DNA from: Bifidobacterium sp.
GTDB lineage: Bacteria; Actinomycetota; Actinomycetes; Actinomycetales; Bifidobacteriaceae
Direction of reading: 5' to 3'
Assembly (NCBI GenBank): GCA_022649135.1
Contig: JALCNP010000021.1
Coordinates: 1 to 38,253 of the forward strand
DNA: 38,253 bases
The first letter of the stretch is position 1. Every line of letters starts with the position of its first letter. A program made the position numbers and the translations under genes. The notes below the pieces were generated by a model. The model saw nothing but the letters and a program-made list of their open reading frames with translations, was not told the origin of the DNA and did no database searches. Below are positions 7,777 to 15,808 of the stretch, piece by piece.

Positions 7777-9582
7777 CTACTCCTCCTCGTCCTCGTTGCG
7801 GCGTTTCCTCATCGAGTGGAACACCCCCGCGCCGATGACCGCCACGACGACCACGGCCGCAGCTGCCCATGCCGCAACGGGAATCGCCCCGTGGGAGGCT
7901 TCGGACTTCGACGAGACCGGCGGATGGGCGGCCAGAAGTCCCCAGTACCCGTTCTGGGCGGTGTAGGTCCCGCCGTTTTCCGGCTGCGCCGTGAAACCGG
8001 TCACCGCGTCCTTCCGGTAGGCCACGAGGGACTGCTGATAGGTGATGACGTCGTTGATGGCGGCACCGTAGATCATCTGCTGCATCTTCCTGATCTGCGC
8101 GGATCGCTTCGCCTGGTCGAGCTCGGTGTGCTGCTGGTCGTAGAGGGTGTCGAACGCCGGGTCGCACCAGTTGCTTTCCGATATCGCACCGGAGCCGTCG
8201 GCGTTCGGGCGCGAGGAGCAGCGGTTGATCGACATCTGCCAGTCGGGATCGGGGCCGATTCCCCATCCGGTGAAGTACATGTCGTATTTGCCGACCGTGG
8301 AGGCGTCCGAGACCTGGGAGTAAGCCTCGGTGATCACCTTGACGTTGAGTCCGACGGCCTTGAGCCAGGGCTTGATGTAGGTGGCCATCTGAATCCAGCT
8401 GGGATATTCGGCGCCCACGAGCAGTCGCAGCGTGAGGGGCTTGCCGGATTTGTCGGTGCGGTATCCGTCGGAGCCCATGGTGAGTCCCGCCTCGTCGAGG
8501 AGCTTCTTCGCCTTCGTCGGGTTGTAGGCGAGCTTCAGATCGGAGGTGTCGGCATTCCAGTGGTAGAGCGGATAGACGGCGGGTATCTCACCCGTCGCCT
8601 TCTGCCCGTAGCCGCCGAACGCCTTGTCGATCAGCATCGCGTTGTTGATGGACATGACTATCGCCTGGCGAACCCTCTGATCGTGCAGCACGGCGTTGCC
8701 GTCACCCATGTCGTCGCCCTTGGCGTCCTTGGCTCCGGGATTGATGGCCATCGAATAGTAGCGTCGGTCATTCGCGGCGTAGGTGGTGATCGTCTTGTCG
8801 TCTTTCAGAAGATTGTACTGGGCGGGGGTGAGCCCGGAAACATAGTCCACCTCCCCGCTTTTCAGCGCCTGCACGGAGGCGTCCGCGTTCTTGTAGGGGA
8901 TGTAGAGCAGCTTGTCGAACCCGACCTTGCCCCGCCAGAAATGGGGGTTGGCGTCGAGTTCGACTCCTGATTTCTTGTCGTACTTCTTCAGCAGATAGGG
9001 TCCGGTTCCGACGACGTCCGAATCGTTGGCGTATGTGGCGGCGTTCACCTTGGACCAGATGTGCTTGGGCAGGATCCAGATGGCGGTGCCGGGGTTGACG
9101 GCCTGGGGCTCCTTGGTGGTGATCTGCACGGTTGAGGAGTCGGGCGCCTTCACGGATTTGATGGTTTCCACATTCGAGCCGAACGCGGTCTGCAGGTCGG
9201 AATGATCCATGACGGCCCGGTACGTCCACACCGCGTCCTCGGAGGTGACCGGCTGCCCGTCGGACCATTTCACCCCCTTCTGCATGGTGTAGGTCCAGGT
9301 GAGCTTGTCGCTGGACACCTTCCAGCTTTTCGCCAGTCCCGGGGAGTCCGCGTTGTCCTTGGCCGCGCTTTCCACGAGGCTGTCATAGCCCAGATTGAGC
9401 AGATCCGTGGTGGAGGCCATGGTCGCATTGAAGGGGTTGAACGTGTCGAAGCTGCTGGAGCCGGCCAGTTTGAGCACCGTCTTTGCGGTGTCCGCCTGGG
9501 CGGTCAGAGGGGTGATCGCGAACAGGGTGGCGACCGAGACGAGAAATGCCCCCATCTTCCTGAGTCCGGTATGGAGATTCAC
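7777..9582 (-). CDS. Family-5 peptide-binding protein with C-terminal membrane anchor
   Basis: A 601-residue extracellular solute-binding protein of the DppA/OppA family (SBP_bac_5), first gene of the operon. The N-terminus is a classical signal peptide (GLRKMGAFLVSVATLFAI) with a likely signal peptidase I site after AQA near residue 30. There is no lipobox cysteine. Instead the protein ends in a hydrophobic helix (about residues 566-588) followed by a basic-acidic tail (HSMRKRRNEDEEE), a C-terminal transmembrane anchor; no LPXTG is present. Family blocks such as LTWTYTMQKGVKWSDGQPVTSEDAVW are seen (about residues 92-117). The start codon is GTG at 9582 with AAAGGA six bases upstream. It should capture peptides outside the cell for the DppBC-DF complex. 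Confidence 0.93.
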   Translation of the reverse strand: MNLHTGLRKMGAFLVSVATLFAITPLTAQADTAKTVLKLAGSSSFDTFNPFNATMASTTDLLNLGYDSLVESAAKDNADSPGLAKSWKVSSDKLTWTYTMQKGVKWSDGQPVTSEDAVWTYRAVMDHSDLQTAFGSNVETIKSVKAPDSSTVQITTKEPQAVNPGTAIWILPKHIWSKVNAATYANDSDVVGTGPYLLKKYDKKSGVELDANPHFWRGKVGFDKLLYIPYKNADASVQALKSGEVDYVSGLTPAQYNLLKDDKTITTYAANDRRYYSMAINPGAKDAKGDDMGDGNAVLHDQRVRQAIVMSINNAMLIDKAFGGYGQKATGEIPAVYPLYHWNADTSDLKLAYNPTKAKKLLDEAGLTMGSDGYRTDKSGKPLTLRLLVGAEYPSWIQMATYIKPWLKAVGLNVKVITEAYSQVSDASTVGKYDMYFTGWGIGPDPDWQMSINRCSSRPNADGSGAISESNWCDPAFDTLYDQQHTELDQAKRSAQIRKMQQMIYGAAINDVITYQQSLVAYRKDAVTGFTAQPENGGTYTAQNGYWGLLAAHPPVSSKSEASHGAIPVAAWAAAAVVVVAVIGAGVFHSMRKRRNEDEEE

Positions 9583-9961
9583 TGAAAGTCCTTTCTCTTC
9601 TCTACAAGGTGCGCAAGCCAGTGTGTGTCCGCTATGTTTCGAGTTACAAACAAGCAGATTTCATGGGTGTTTCCACATGTGGGAGCACCGACCATCCCGA
9701 TCTGCGCCCCGCTGCATCGAATGCGTCCATATGCGTGTGGTCTCTCCTTTACGGTCGATGTTTTTCACTGTAGTAGCTTGTGGCCGGGACCGTGCGAGGT
9801 TCGAGGGGGCGGATCCCGCGAGGCGCGCTCCATGGGACACATTCCCGGGTATCGTCTATAGGGATATGTCCTGCGTCACCTGTGCCGGTCGGTGGGGTGA
9901 GCGTTGGCGGCGTTGGCGTTGCAGCGGTATGCATGCGGATCCAGAGGGGAGTGCGGACACC
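9583..9961. other. Intergenic region between divergent genes (peptide operon and AlbA_2 gene)
   Basis: 379 bp holding the promoters for the minus-strand peptide operon and the plus-strand AlbA_2 gene. I see no convincing sigma-70 pair. On the minus strand a 28-codon open frame starts at ATG 9730 and stops at 9644, with AAAGGAG 13 bases before the ATG; it could be a leader peptide but has no other support. GTTT..AAAC arms around 9636-9652 form only a weak dyad. Confidence 0.5.
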
Positions 9962-10432
9962 ATGACTTTCACCGAGGAGATAATCCGGCTGTCCACCATG
10001 CCCGAAGGGCAGCGCTTCGATCGCAAGAGTGCCCGCATCAGACCCGACAGCCTTACGCGGCACGTCATCGCCTTCGCCAATGCGGCAGGGGGGCGGCTGG
10101 CGATCGGCATCGAGGATGATGGCAGCGTCACCGGTTTCAGACAGGAGAACGCGCAGCGCATCGCCGACCTTGAGCGGATTCCCGTCGCGCAGTGCGAGCC
10201 CTCCCCCGTGGTCACGGCGCATACCGTCCCGTGCATCAACGTCAGGGGGGACAGGGACGTCGTCCTTGTTCTGGATGTCGAGGCGTCTGCCCATCGGGTC
10301 ATCTCCCGCAGGGACAGCGGGGAGGTCTATCTTCGCGAAAGCGACAACAGCGTGCTGCTGACCCCTGACGAGGCGCACGAGCTTGAACGGGAGAAGGGGC
10401 AGAGGAAGGCAGAGGACAGCAAAGGACAGTAA
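9962..10432 (+). CDS. Short AlbA_2 (Schlafen-type) domain protein, probably truncated
   Basis: 156 residues from the ATG at 9962 (AGGGGA 11 bases upstream). Residues about 12-130 match the AlbA_2 domain: EGQRFDRKSARI resembles the E-x-x-x-x-E-x-K entry motif, then HVIAFANAAGGRLAIGIEDDGSVTG and the late block VYLRESDNSVLLT. Most bacterial AlbA_2 proteins continue for 250-350 residues into a HATPase_c_4/winged-helix region. Here the frame stops 20 residues after the domain, inside a 10-bp tandem repeat. The cellular role of such proteins (transcriptional regulator or RNA/DNA-directed stress factor) is not settled. It is either a single-domain protein or a C-terminally truncated relic. The longer frame beginning at 9395 overlaps the binding-protein gene and is not used. 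Confidence 0.72.
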   Translation: MTFTEEIIRLSTMPEGQRFDRKSARIRPDSLTRHVIAFANAAGGRLAIGIEDDGSVTGFRQENAQRIADLERIPVAQCEPSPVVTAHTVPCINVRGDRDVVLVLDVEASAHRVISRRDSGEVYLRESDNSVLLTPDEAHELEREKGQRKAEDSKGQ

Positions 10433-10460
10433 GGGATGGCAGAGGATAGCAGAGGATAGC
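10401..10460. repeat. 10-bp tandem repeat, six copies in exact register (consensus AGAGGAYAGC)
   Basis: Successive decamers from 10401 read AGAGGAAGGC, AGAGGACAGC, AAAGGACAGT, AAGGGATGGC, AGAGGATAGC, AGAGGATAGC. The stop codon of the AlbA_2 gene (10430-10432) is created at the junction of copies 3 and 4. Ten is not a multiple of three, so gain or loss of a copy upstream of the stop would change the C-terminal reading frame. Confidence 0.92.
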
Positions 10461-10565
10461 GCACCGGCTGATGAATTCGGTTCCCGCCCGGTCTCCTCGT
10501 GAGGGGCATGGTCGCCGAACGTCGGACGGTTATGCGATGGCGGACCGCCCGACCGGCGCTCTCCG
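10433..10565. other. Gap between convergent AlbA_2 and amidohydrolase genes
   Basis: The first 28 bases are the end of the tandem repeat. No clear terminator hairpin with a T-run is visible for either gene. Confidence 0.4.
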
Positions 10566-11933
10566 TCAGTCGGAGACGCCGATGCGGCCTGGGGCGTCGG
10601 GGCGGTCCGGGCCACCCGCCCGCAGGCCCTCCAACGTTCCGGCTATGACCGATCCACGGCAGACCACCGCCACGATGTTCTCGGTGCGCAGGTCCTCGAT
10701 GCGTTCCCATGGTCGTCCATGCATCACGATGAAGTCCGCGCTGGCCCCGCCGACCATGTGCCCGGTTGTGCCCGACAGCCTCATCGAGTCCGCCGCGTCG
10801 CCCGTGGCGGCGTGGAGAGCCCGTTCGGCCGTCCATCCGAAGAGCGAGGCCATGTGCCTGACCTCCTCCATTTCGTCGCCGTAGGCCACCAGCGAGCTGC
10901 AGGCGTCCGTTCCCAGCACGAAGCGCACTCCCGCGGCGGCCGCACGCGCGAAGATCTCGTCGCGATCGGCGATCGCCTCCTGAGCCGCCCGCCGGGTCTC
11001 GGGTGCGATGCTCTCGCTGTGGTAGGCGATGGCGTCATTGATGAGCAGCGTGGGGGTGACGGGGATGCGTCGCTGTGAGATCTCTGCCATCTGCTCGTCG
11101 GTCATGTCGGTGGCGTGCTCGATGGAGTCCACCCCCTCTTTCAGGGCGATGGCGATGCCCGTCGAGGTGTGGGTGTGGGCGGCCACCTGCAGCCCCAGGG
11201 CATGGGCCTCGTCCACGGTCGCATGGATTTCGGCGGGCGTCTGATTGCGCCATCCGACCTTGTCGCCGATGGAAAGAATTCCGCCGCTGAGATAGATCTT
11301 GATGCCGGTGGTCCCCTCCCTGGCCCAACGTCGGACCAGTGCGCGGCATTCATCCGGAGAATCGGCCACGGGGTTGCGTTGCCGGGCGCGAGGGGGAGTG
11401 AATAGATCCCCGTGGCCGGCGGTCATGCCCACTTCGCCGTTGACCAGCAGATGGGGGCCCTGCAGGACGGACTGGTCCAGTGCGCGAGCGACGGCCATCT
11501 CCACGCTATGGGAGGACATGTCGCGTATGGTGGTCACCCCGAAGCGTGCACACCGCAGAGCGTTGCTCAGCACATGCAGCGAGCGTTCCTCCGCAGGGGT
11601 GTACAGGGGCCAGGCCGCCGTGTCGGCGATTGCGGGACCGGCGGGGTACCACAGGTGCACGTGGGTGTCGACCAGACCCGGAATGATACTCAGATCGTCC
11701 AGCTCCCCGGACCCATGCCCGTCTCCGGAACACGGTCCGGCGTGCGTCGCCGTACCGGTGGCTCCGTTGGGATATCCGCGGTCGTTGAAGCCGCTGGCGT
11801 CGACGGCCCAGGGATCCGAGATCGTGTCGATTGTCGACCCGGACCATGTCAGCCGGCATGGTCCGCGGTAGGAGGAGCCGTCCCACAGGGGCAGGCTCCT
11901 CAGAGTCGTGGGGTTCGGGGAAGCGAATGCCAT
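10566..11933 (-). CDS. Metal-dependent amidohydrolase (imidazolonepropionase/prolidase-like)
   Basis: A 455-residue amidohydrolase-superfamily enzyme. Metal-site motifs in order: DTHVHL with H91 and H93, the possible carbamylated Lys in GIKIYLSGG, AHTHTS, the His in SIEHATDM and the Asp in LGTDACSS. The superfamily hydrolyses C-N bonds of cyclic amides, imides and deaminates or opens heterocycles. It starts at ATG 11933 with GAAGGGA upstream and lies 39 bp after the ABC transporter genes on the same strand, so it probably acts on the imported compound. The closest family pattern is the AGX-type Xaa-Pro/imidazolonepropionase group; I cannot assign a substrate. No signal peptide is seen. Confidence 0.85.
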   Translation of the reverse strand: MAFASPNPTTLRSLPLWDGSSYRGPCRLTWSGSTIDTISDPWAVDASGFNDRGYPNGATGTATHAGPCSGDGHGSGELDDLSIIPGLVDTHVHLWYPAGPAIADTAAWPLYTPAEERSLHVLSNALRCARFGVTTIRDMSSHSVEMAVARALDQSVLQGPHLLVNGEVGMTAGHGDLFTPPRARQRNPVADSPDECRALVRRWAREGTTGIKIYLSGGILSIGDKVGWRNQTPAEIHATVDEAHALGLQVAAHTHTSTGIAIALKEGVDSIEHATDMTDEQMAEISQRRIPVTPTLLINDAIAYHSESIAPETRRAAQEAIADRDEIFARAAAAGVRFVLGTDACSSLVAYGDEMEEVRHMASLFGWTAERALHAATGDAADSMRLSGTTGHMVGGASADFIVMHGRPWERIEDLRTENIVAVVCRGSVIAGTLEGLRAGGPDRPDAPGRIGVSD

Positions 11934-11972
11934 GTTATGTTCCCTTCTTCGTGCAGCGCCGAAGGCTGCGGT

Positions 11973-12770
11973 TTACTGAAAGCGTCTGGTCACGAGGTCG
12001 TCAAGGATGCTGACGATGGCGTAGAAGACCATGGTAACCAGCGCCACCGTCACCGCCGAGGCCCACATCTGGGTGTAGGAGAACGCGGCTACGGCCTTGG
12101 AGATCGAGCCCCCCAGGCCGGTTCCGGTGGAGAGCCATTCGGCGATCATGGCCCCGACGACCGCCGAGGGCACCGACACGCGTGCCGAGGCGAGAAGGGA
12201 GGGGACGGCTCCGGGTATCGACACCTTGGTCAGCAGGGCCCACGGGTTGCCGCCAAAGGCGGTGACCACATCGCGATGGCCTTCTGACACGTCGCGCAGA
12301 CCGTACAGGATGTTGGCCAGTGCAGGCAGGAACACGACGATGATGACCAGCGTCGTCACACTGGCCTGGCCGATACCCATGATCAGCGTGATCAGCGGCG
12401 TCATCACCACCAGCGGAATGGAGCGCAGAACCATGGCGGTGGGCATCACGATGTTCTCCAAAACAGGTGAGAAGCAGAACGCCAGCGCCAGGAGGAAGGC
12501 CGTCGCCAGACCGGCGATGTAGCCTATCCCCGCGTCGCGCACCGTGATGGCGAGATTGGATGCCAGCACGTGGCGGTTGTCGGCCGCGTTCGCGTCGGAG
12601 AACAGGAACGCATAGACGTCCCAGGGGCGTTTCCCTATCAGGGGGTTGACGTGGAACGCCTCGAGGATGACGGTCCACAGCACCCCGGCGATTAACAGAG
12701 CCAGAAGGGTGAGGCCGATTCGGTGCGCGATGAAGCCTGCGATTGCGCGGGGGCTGTCGTTTCCGCTCAT
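11973..12770 (-). CDS. ABC transporter permease, second subunit (SsuC/TauC/ThiX family)
   Basis: A 265-residue, six-helix BPD_transp_1 permease. The coupling loop is seen as RDVVTAFGGNPWALLTKVSIPGA-like sequence around residues 165-190. It starts at ATG 12770, overlapping the stop of the other permease gene by 4 bases. Much longer frames through this region are chance extensions. Two different permeases suggest a heterodimeric channel, whereas SsuC/TauC systems normally use a homodimer, so the transporter resembles the two-permease ThiX/RibX-type importers of actinobacteria. Confidence 0.88.
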   Translation of the reverse strand: MSGNDSPRAIAGFIAHRIGLTLLALLIAGVLWTVILEAFHVNPLIGKRPWDVYAFLFSDANAADNRHVLASNLAITVRDAGIGYIAGLATAFLLALAFCFSPVLENIVMPTAMVLRSIPLVVMTPLITLIMGIGQASVTTLVIIVVFLPALANILYGLRDVSEGHRDVVTAFGGNPWALLTKVSIPGAVPSLLASARVSVPSAVVGAMIAEWLSTGTGLGGSISKAVAAFSYTQMWASAVTVALVTMVFYAIVSILDDLVTRRFQ

Positions 12771-13549
12771 CTCGTTGCCTCCTTCGCCCAGGGGGTGATG
12801 ATTCTGCCCAGCAGGCCGATGAGACCATATCCAAGCAGGGAGAGCAGTCCGGTGATGATGCTCAGAGCCCAGACCCGGTCGGGCTGTATCTGCCTCTGCG
12901 CGGCGTTGAGGGCGACTCCGATGCCGCCGTCGATCCCGCCGAGATATTCGCCGACGATCGCGCCGAGGATGGAACCGGGAACCGCCACCTGGAGCGCCGC
13001 CATAACCGAAGGGATCGCGGAGATGAGACGGACCTTCCGTATCTGCGTCCAGCGGGAGCCGCCGTAGGCGGTGATCAGGTCGAGCGTTCCCTGCGGGGCT
13101 GATTTGAGACCCACCAGGGATCCGATGAGAGTGGTGAAGAAGACGAGCATCGCCGAAAGCACGATGGCCGACGTACGGCCGCCGAAGATGACCATGATCA
13201 GAGGACCGACCGCCGTGATGGGCAGGCAGTTCGTCACCACGCCGATCTGGGCGACTATCTCCTCGAGATGGGGGAGCGCCAGCACGATCGTGGCCAGCGT
13301 GAGTGCGATGAGGTTGCCCCAGAGATACCCGGCCGCGGCCCTTCCCAGGGTGCTGGATATGTTTCGCATGTAGAACGTCCAGCCGTCCTCGAACACCGAT
13401 CTGACCACGGCCAGGGGTGTGGGGAACGACGAGTTGCCGTGCATGCGGGAGGTGAGGAGCCACCACATGCCGATGAGCAGAACGATGCCTGCGGTGCCGC
13501 CGATCCAGGGTCTGCGCAGTGATCCGCGAATGAACGGGGCCATGGTCAC
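12767..13549 (-). CDS. ABC transporter permease, first subunit (SsuC/TauC/ThiX family)
   Basis: A 260-residue inner-membrane permease with the family core [20 protein letters not shown] and the coupling loop [20 protein letters not shown] (about residues 160-180). The start is GTG 13549 overlapping the ATPase stop as GTGA, or the ATG six bases later at 13543; neither has a strong ribosome site, as expected for a coupled gene. It pairs with the following permease to form the channel for the NMT1-type binding protein. Confidence 0.88.
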   Translation of the reverse strand: MTMAPFIRGSLRRPWIGGTAGIVLLIGMWWLLTSRMHGNSSFPTPLAVVRSVFEDGWTFYMRNISSTLGRAAAGYLWGNLIALTLATIVLALPHLEEIVAQIGVVTNCLPITAVGPLIMVIFGGRTSAIVLSAMLVFFTTLIGSLVGLKSAPQGTLDLITAYGGSRWTQIRKVRLISAIPSVMAALQVAVPGSILGAIVGEYLGGIDGGIGVALNAAQRQIQPDRVWALSIITGLLSLLGYGLIGLLGRIITPWAKEATR

Positions 13550-14376
13550 CGCCCGTCGCTGCCGGCGTGATCGTCGCCCTGTGCGTCGGGCGAGAAGAGA
13601 AGCGCGCTGAGACGGTCGATGAACTCATGGAAGGCGGGGGTTCTCATCGTTTCGGCCGTGCGGGGACGGGGCAGGTCGATGTGCACCACCTCGACGACGT
13701 GCCCCGGGCGCGGGGACATGACGGCCACATAGTCGGACAGCAGCACCGCCTCCGAGATGCCGTGGGTCACCATAAGCGTCGTGGCGGAGCGTTGCATCCA
13801 GATGCGCTGCAGCTCGAAGTTGAGTCTCTGCCTTGTCATGTCGTCCAGTGCGCCGAACGGTTCGTCGAGCAGCAGGAACCGGGGGCGCACCGTCAGCGCG
13901 CGTGCTATGGAAGCGCGCTGACGCATGCCGCCGGACAGCTGCCCGGGGCGTGCGTTGGCGAAATCGCGCAATCCGACCAGATCGATGAGTTCGTCGACGA
14001 TGCCGTTGTCCTTCGACTTCTGAATCTCCAGGGGAAGTGCGATGTTCCTGCGCACCGATCTCCATGGAAGCAGGGAGGGGTCCTGGAACGCTATCCCCAT
14101 TCCGCTGGCCTGGTGCCCGGGTTCGACGGGTGTGCCGTTGACCGTGACATCGCCGGCGGTGGGTGTCTCCAGCCCCGCGAGAATGCGCAGAACCGTTGAC
14201 TTTCCGCAGCCCGAAGGGCCGATGAGCGACACGAACGCCCCCTGGGGTGTGGAAAGGTTGACGTCGTCGAGTGCGGTGACGGTTTTTGCGGGGCCGATGC
14301 GGAAGCGCTTGCCCAATGAGTGCAGGACGATTCCCGAGCCGCTGCCCGGTCCGTGCGGATGGGGTGCGGATGTCAT
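13546..14376 (-). CDS. ABC transporter ATPase (SsuB/TauB/ThiZ family)
   Basis: A 276-residue nucleotide-binding subunit: Walker [11 protein letters not shown]-loop [12 protein letters not shown] (the PSLLPW motif is typical of the nitrate/sulfonate/taurine/thiamine-precursor branch), signature [15 protein letters not shown], Walker [13 protein letters not shown] and H-loop [13 protein letters not shown]. The ATG at 14376 overlaps the binding-protein TGA by 4 bases. It energises the two permeases that follow. Confidence 0.93.
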   Translation of the reverse strand: MTSAPHPHGPGSGSGIVLHSLGKRFRIGPAKTVTALDDVNLSTPQGAFVSLIGPSGCGKSTVLRILAGLETPTAGDVTVNGTPVEPGHQASGMGIAFQDPSLLPWRSVRRNIALPLEIQKSKDNGIVDELIDLVGLRDFANARPGQLSGGMRQRASIARALTVRPRFLLLDEPFGALDDMTRQRLNFELQRIWMQRSATTLMVTHGISEAVLLSDYVAVMSPRPGHVVEVVHIDLPRPRTAETMRTPAFHEFIDRLSALLFSPDAQGDDHAGSDGR

Positions 14377-15449
14377 TTGAGCAGGTCCGGATTCTCTGCG
14401 TAGACCTCGTTGATGAGCGAGGTGTCAAACAGCGCCTTCGTGGTGGTGGAGATTCCCGCGAAGGCCAGGGTCTTCACGGTTCCCTTCTGCAGGGAGTCGC
14501 TGATGGTCAGTATGCCGTTCGACGCGGTCTGCTTCGTTTCGATGATCGCCTTTTCGCGGTTGAGTGTGAGAAGCGTCTGGTCGGCCTTGTACTGCTGGTC
14601 CTTGCCGTAGTCGTTGACCGTGAGGTCCACGGCGCGGCTCGGGTCGGCCAGAGCCGCCTTCCACCCCTTGATCGTGGCCTTGAGGAAGGCCTTGAGCTCG
14701 GCGCGGTGGTTGGTGATGGAATCCTGCGTGGCGATGAGCGTCTCCCCCACGAGGGGAAGGCCCGCGTCGGCCATCATGAGCTCCTTGGCATCGAATCCCG
14801 ATGCCTTGAGTGCCGCAGCCCCGGTTGTGGTGTAGCCGATGTAGCCGTCCACCTGGCCGGTGGTGAGCATGCTTGTGTCCGAGAAGGGCACGGTGTGAAC
14901 CGCGGAGGAGACGATGTGGTTGGCCTTGAGGAAGGCGTTCCAGACCAGGGTGTTCGAATCGCTGACGCCGATCTTCTTTCCGATGAGGTCCTTCACGGAG
15001 GTGATGGGTTTGGACGCCGCGGACACGATGGCGAAGGGGTTGACCTGGTAGAGGGCGGCGATCGTCTTGATCTTCGCCCCTTCCTTGGTGATGGCCGGCG
15101 CGGTGATCAGCGGGGAGCTGATGCCGACGAGCGCCTTGCCGCTGACGACCGCCGCCTCGGCGCTGGTCGCCGAGGAGCCTCCGGAGATGAGGTCGACCCC
15201 GTCAAAGCCGGCGTTCTTGTAGTATCCGTCGGTGTCGGCCATGTACATGCCGGCGAACTGCGCGTTCTTCAGCCAGGAGAGCTGCACGGAAAGCGTGCCG
15301 TATTTCTGCGATCCGCTGCCGGAGGTCTCTTTGCCTGCGGGGGATGCCGAGCACCCCGACATCAGAAGGGCGAGGGCGGTGACGACGACCGATAGTCTGG
15401 CTGCCTTGGCTGTCAGTGCGTTCGCCGCCGATGGGAATGAGAAGGTCAT
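14373..15449 (-). CDS. NMT1/THI5-type substrate-binding lipoprotein
   Basis: A 358-residue lipoprotein. The signal peptide ends in the lipobox LMSGC, so the mature protein is lipid-anchored at that cysteine (about residue 33). The mature N-terminus [20 protein letters not shown] is the hallmark of the THI5/NMT1 binding proteins that take up thiamine pyrimidine precursors (ThiY), riboflavin (RibY) and related aromatics. It starts at ATG 15449 with GGAG five bases upstream. As first gene of a coupled five-gene operon with a cyclic amidohydrolase, it likely captures a pyrimidine- or purine-like heterocycle (inference). I looked for a thiamine riboswitch upstream and see none, which argues against simple thiamine control. 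Confidence 0.9.
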   Translation of the reverse strand: MTFSFPSAANALTAKAARLSVVVTALALLMSGCSASPAGKETSGSGSQKYGTLSVQLSWLKNAQFAGMYMADTDGYYKNAGFDGVDLISGGSSATSAEAAVVSGKALVGISSPLITAPAITKEGAKIKTIAALYQVNPFAIVSAASKPITSVKDLIGKKIGVSDSNTLVWNAFLKANHIVSSAVHTVPFSDTSMLTTGQVDGYIGYTTTGAAALKASGFDAKELMMADAGLPLVGETLIATQDSITNHRAELKAFLKATIKGWKAALADPSRAVDLTVNDYGKDQQYKADQTLLTLNREKAIIETKQTASNGILTISDSLQKGTVKTLAFAGISTTTKALFDTSLINEVYAENPDLLK

Positions 15450-15808
15450 GTGTGCTCCGTTTGTTCAGGACATGTGCAGGACATCTGCTGCCGGCCGGTA
15501 TGAGTGAATGCCCTCGTATCGTCCGCCCCTCTATGAAACAACGCGATGGCCGGCGGGCGCCACAACGATTCCTCTCATTTCGTCATGGCGTATCCGTGGA
15601 AGTTCCGGCGATTCCTCTCAAAGGTTACCCGTGTGTTACGGGCGGCGACGAGCCTGTGTTACTTTCGTCGATATGTACGGAGAACGGCTCGGGGGGCTCT
15701 CTGTTTATTGGATGGCCTGACGGCGAATCGAATCGGCCGCGCCGGTAGAGTTGCTGACAGCAACGGCGTACCATCGCGACCGGGGAGGTCGCACGTAAGG
15801 AGAATCCA
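15450..15808. promoter_or_regulatory. Divergent control region between the NMT1-type transporter operon and adenine deaminase
   Basis: 359 bp with several repeated elements. TGTGTTAC occurs twice in direct orientation (15632-15639 and 15655-15662, 23 bp apart). CGATTCCTCTCA occurs twice (15566-15577 and 15609-15620, 43 bp apart). A perfect dyad GTTGCTG-A-CAGCAAC lies at 15750-15764, about 45 bp before the deaminase start. The PucR-type regulator encoded next to the deaminase is the obvious candidate to bind here, but this is untested. No clear -35/-10 pair stands out. Confidence 0.6.
15750..15764. promoter_or_regulatory. Perfect 15-bp dyad upstream of adenine deaminase
   Basis: GTTGCTG and CAGCAAC flank a single A. 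The size and symmetry suit a dimeric repressor or activator site; its distance to the GTG start (45 bp) places it in the promoter or 5' leader. Confidence 0.6.

Noticed and set aside
9395..9961. Longer N-terminus for the AlbA_2 protein
   Set aside because: The frame runs antisense through the binding-protein gene and lacks similarity; ATG 9962 has a ribosome site.
10401..10460. CRISPR-like array
   Set aside because: Units are only 10 bp and contiguous with no spacers; it is a simple tandem repeat.
12771..13628. Extension of the second permease frame to 13628
   Set aside because: The upstream part overlaps a well-supported permease gene in another frame; the ATGA junction at 12767-12770 gives the real start.
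15450..15808. Thiamine riboswitch upstream of the NMT1-type transporter
   Set aside because: The conserved CUGAGA and the GAUCUGGAUAAUACCAGC-like core are not present on the transcribed strand.
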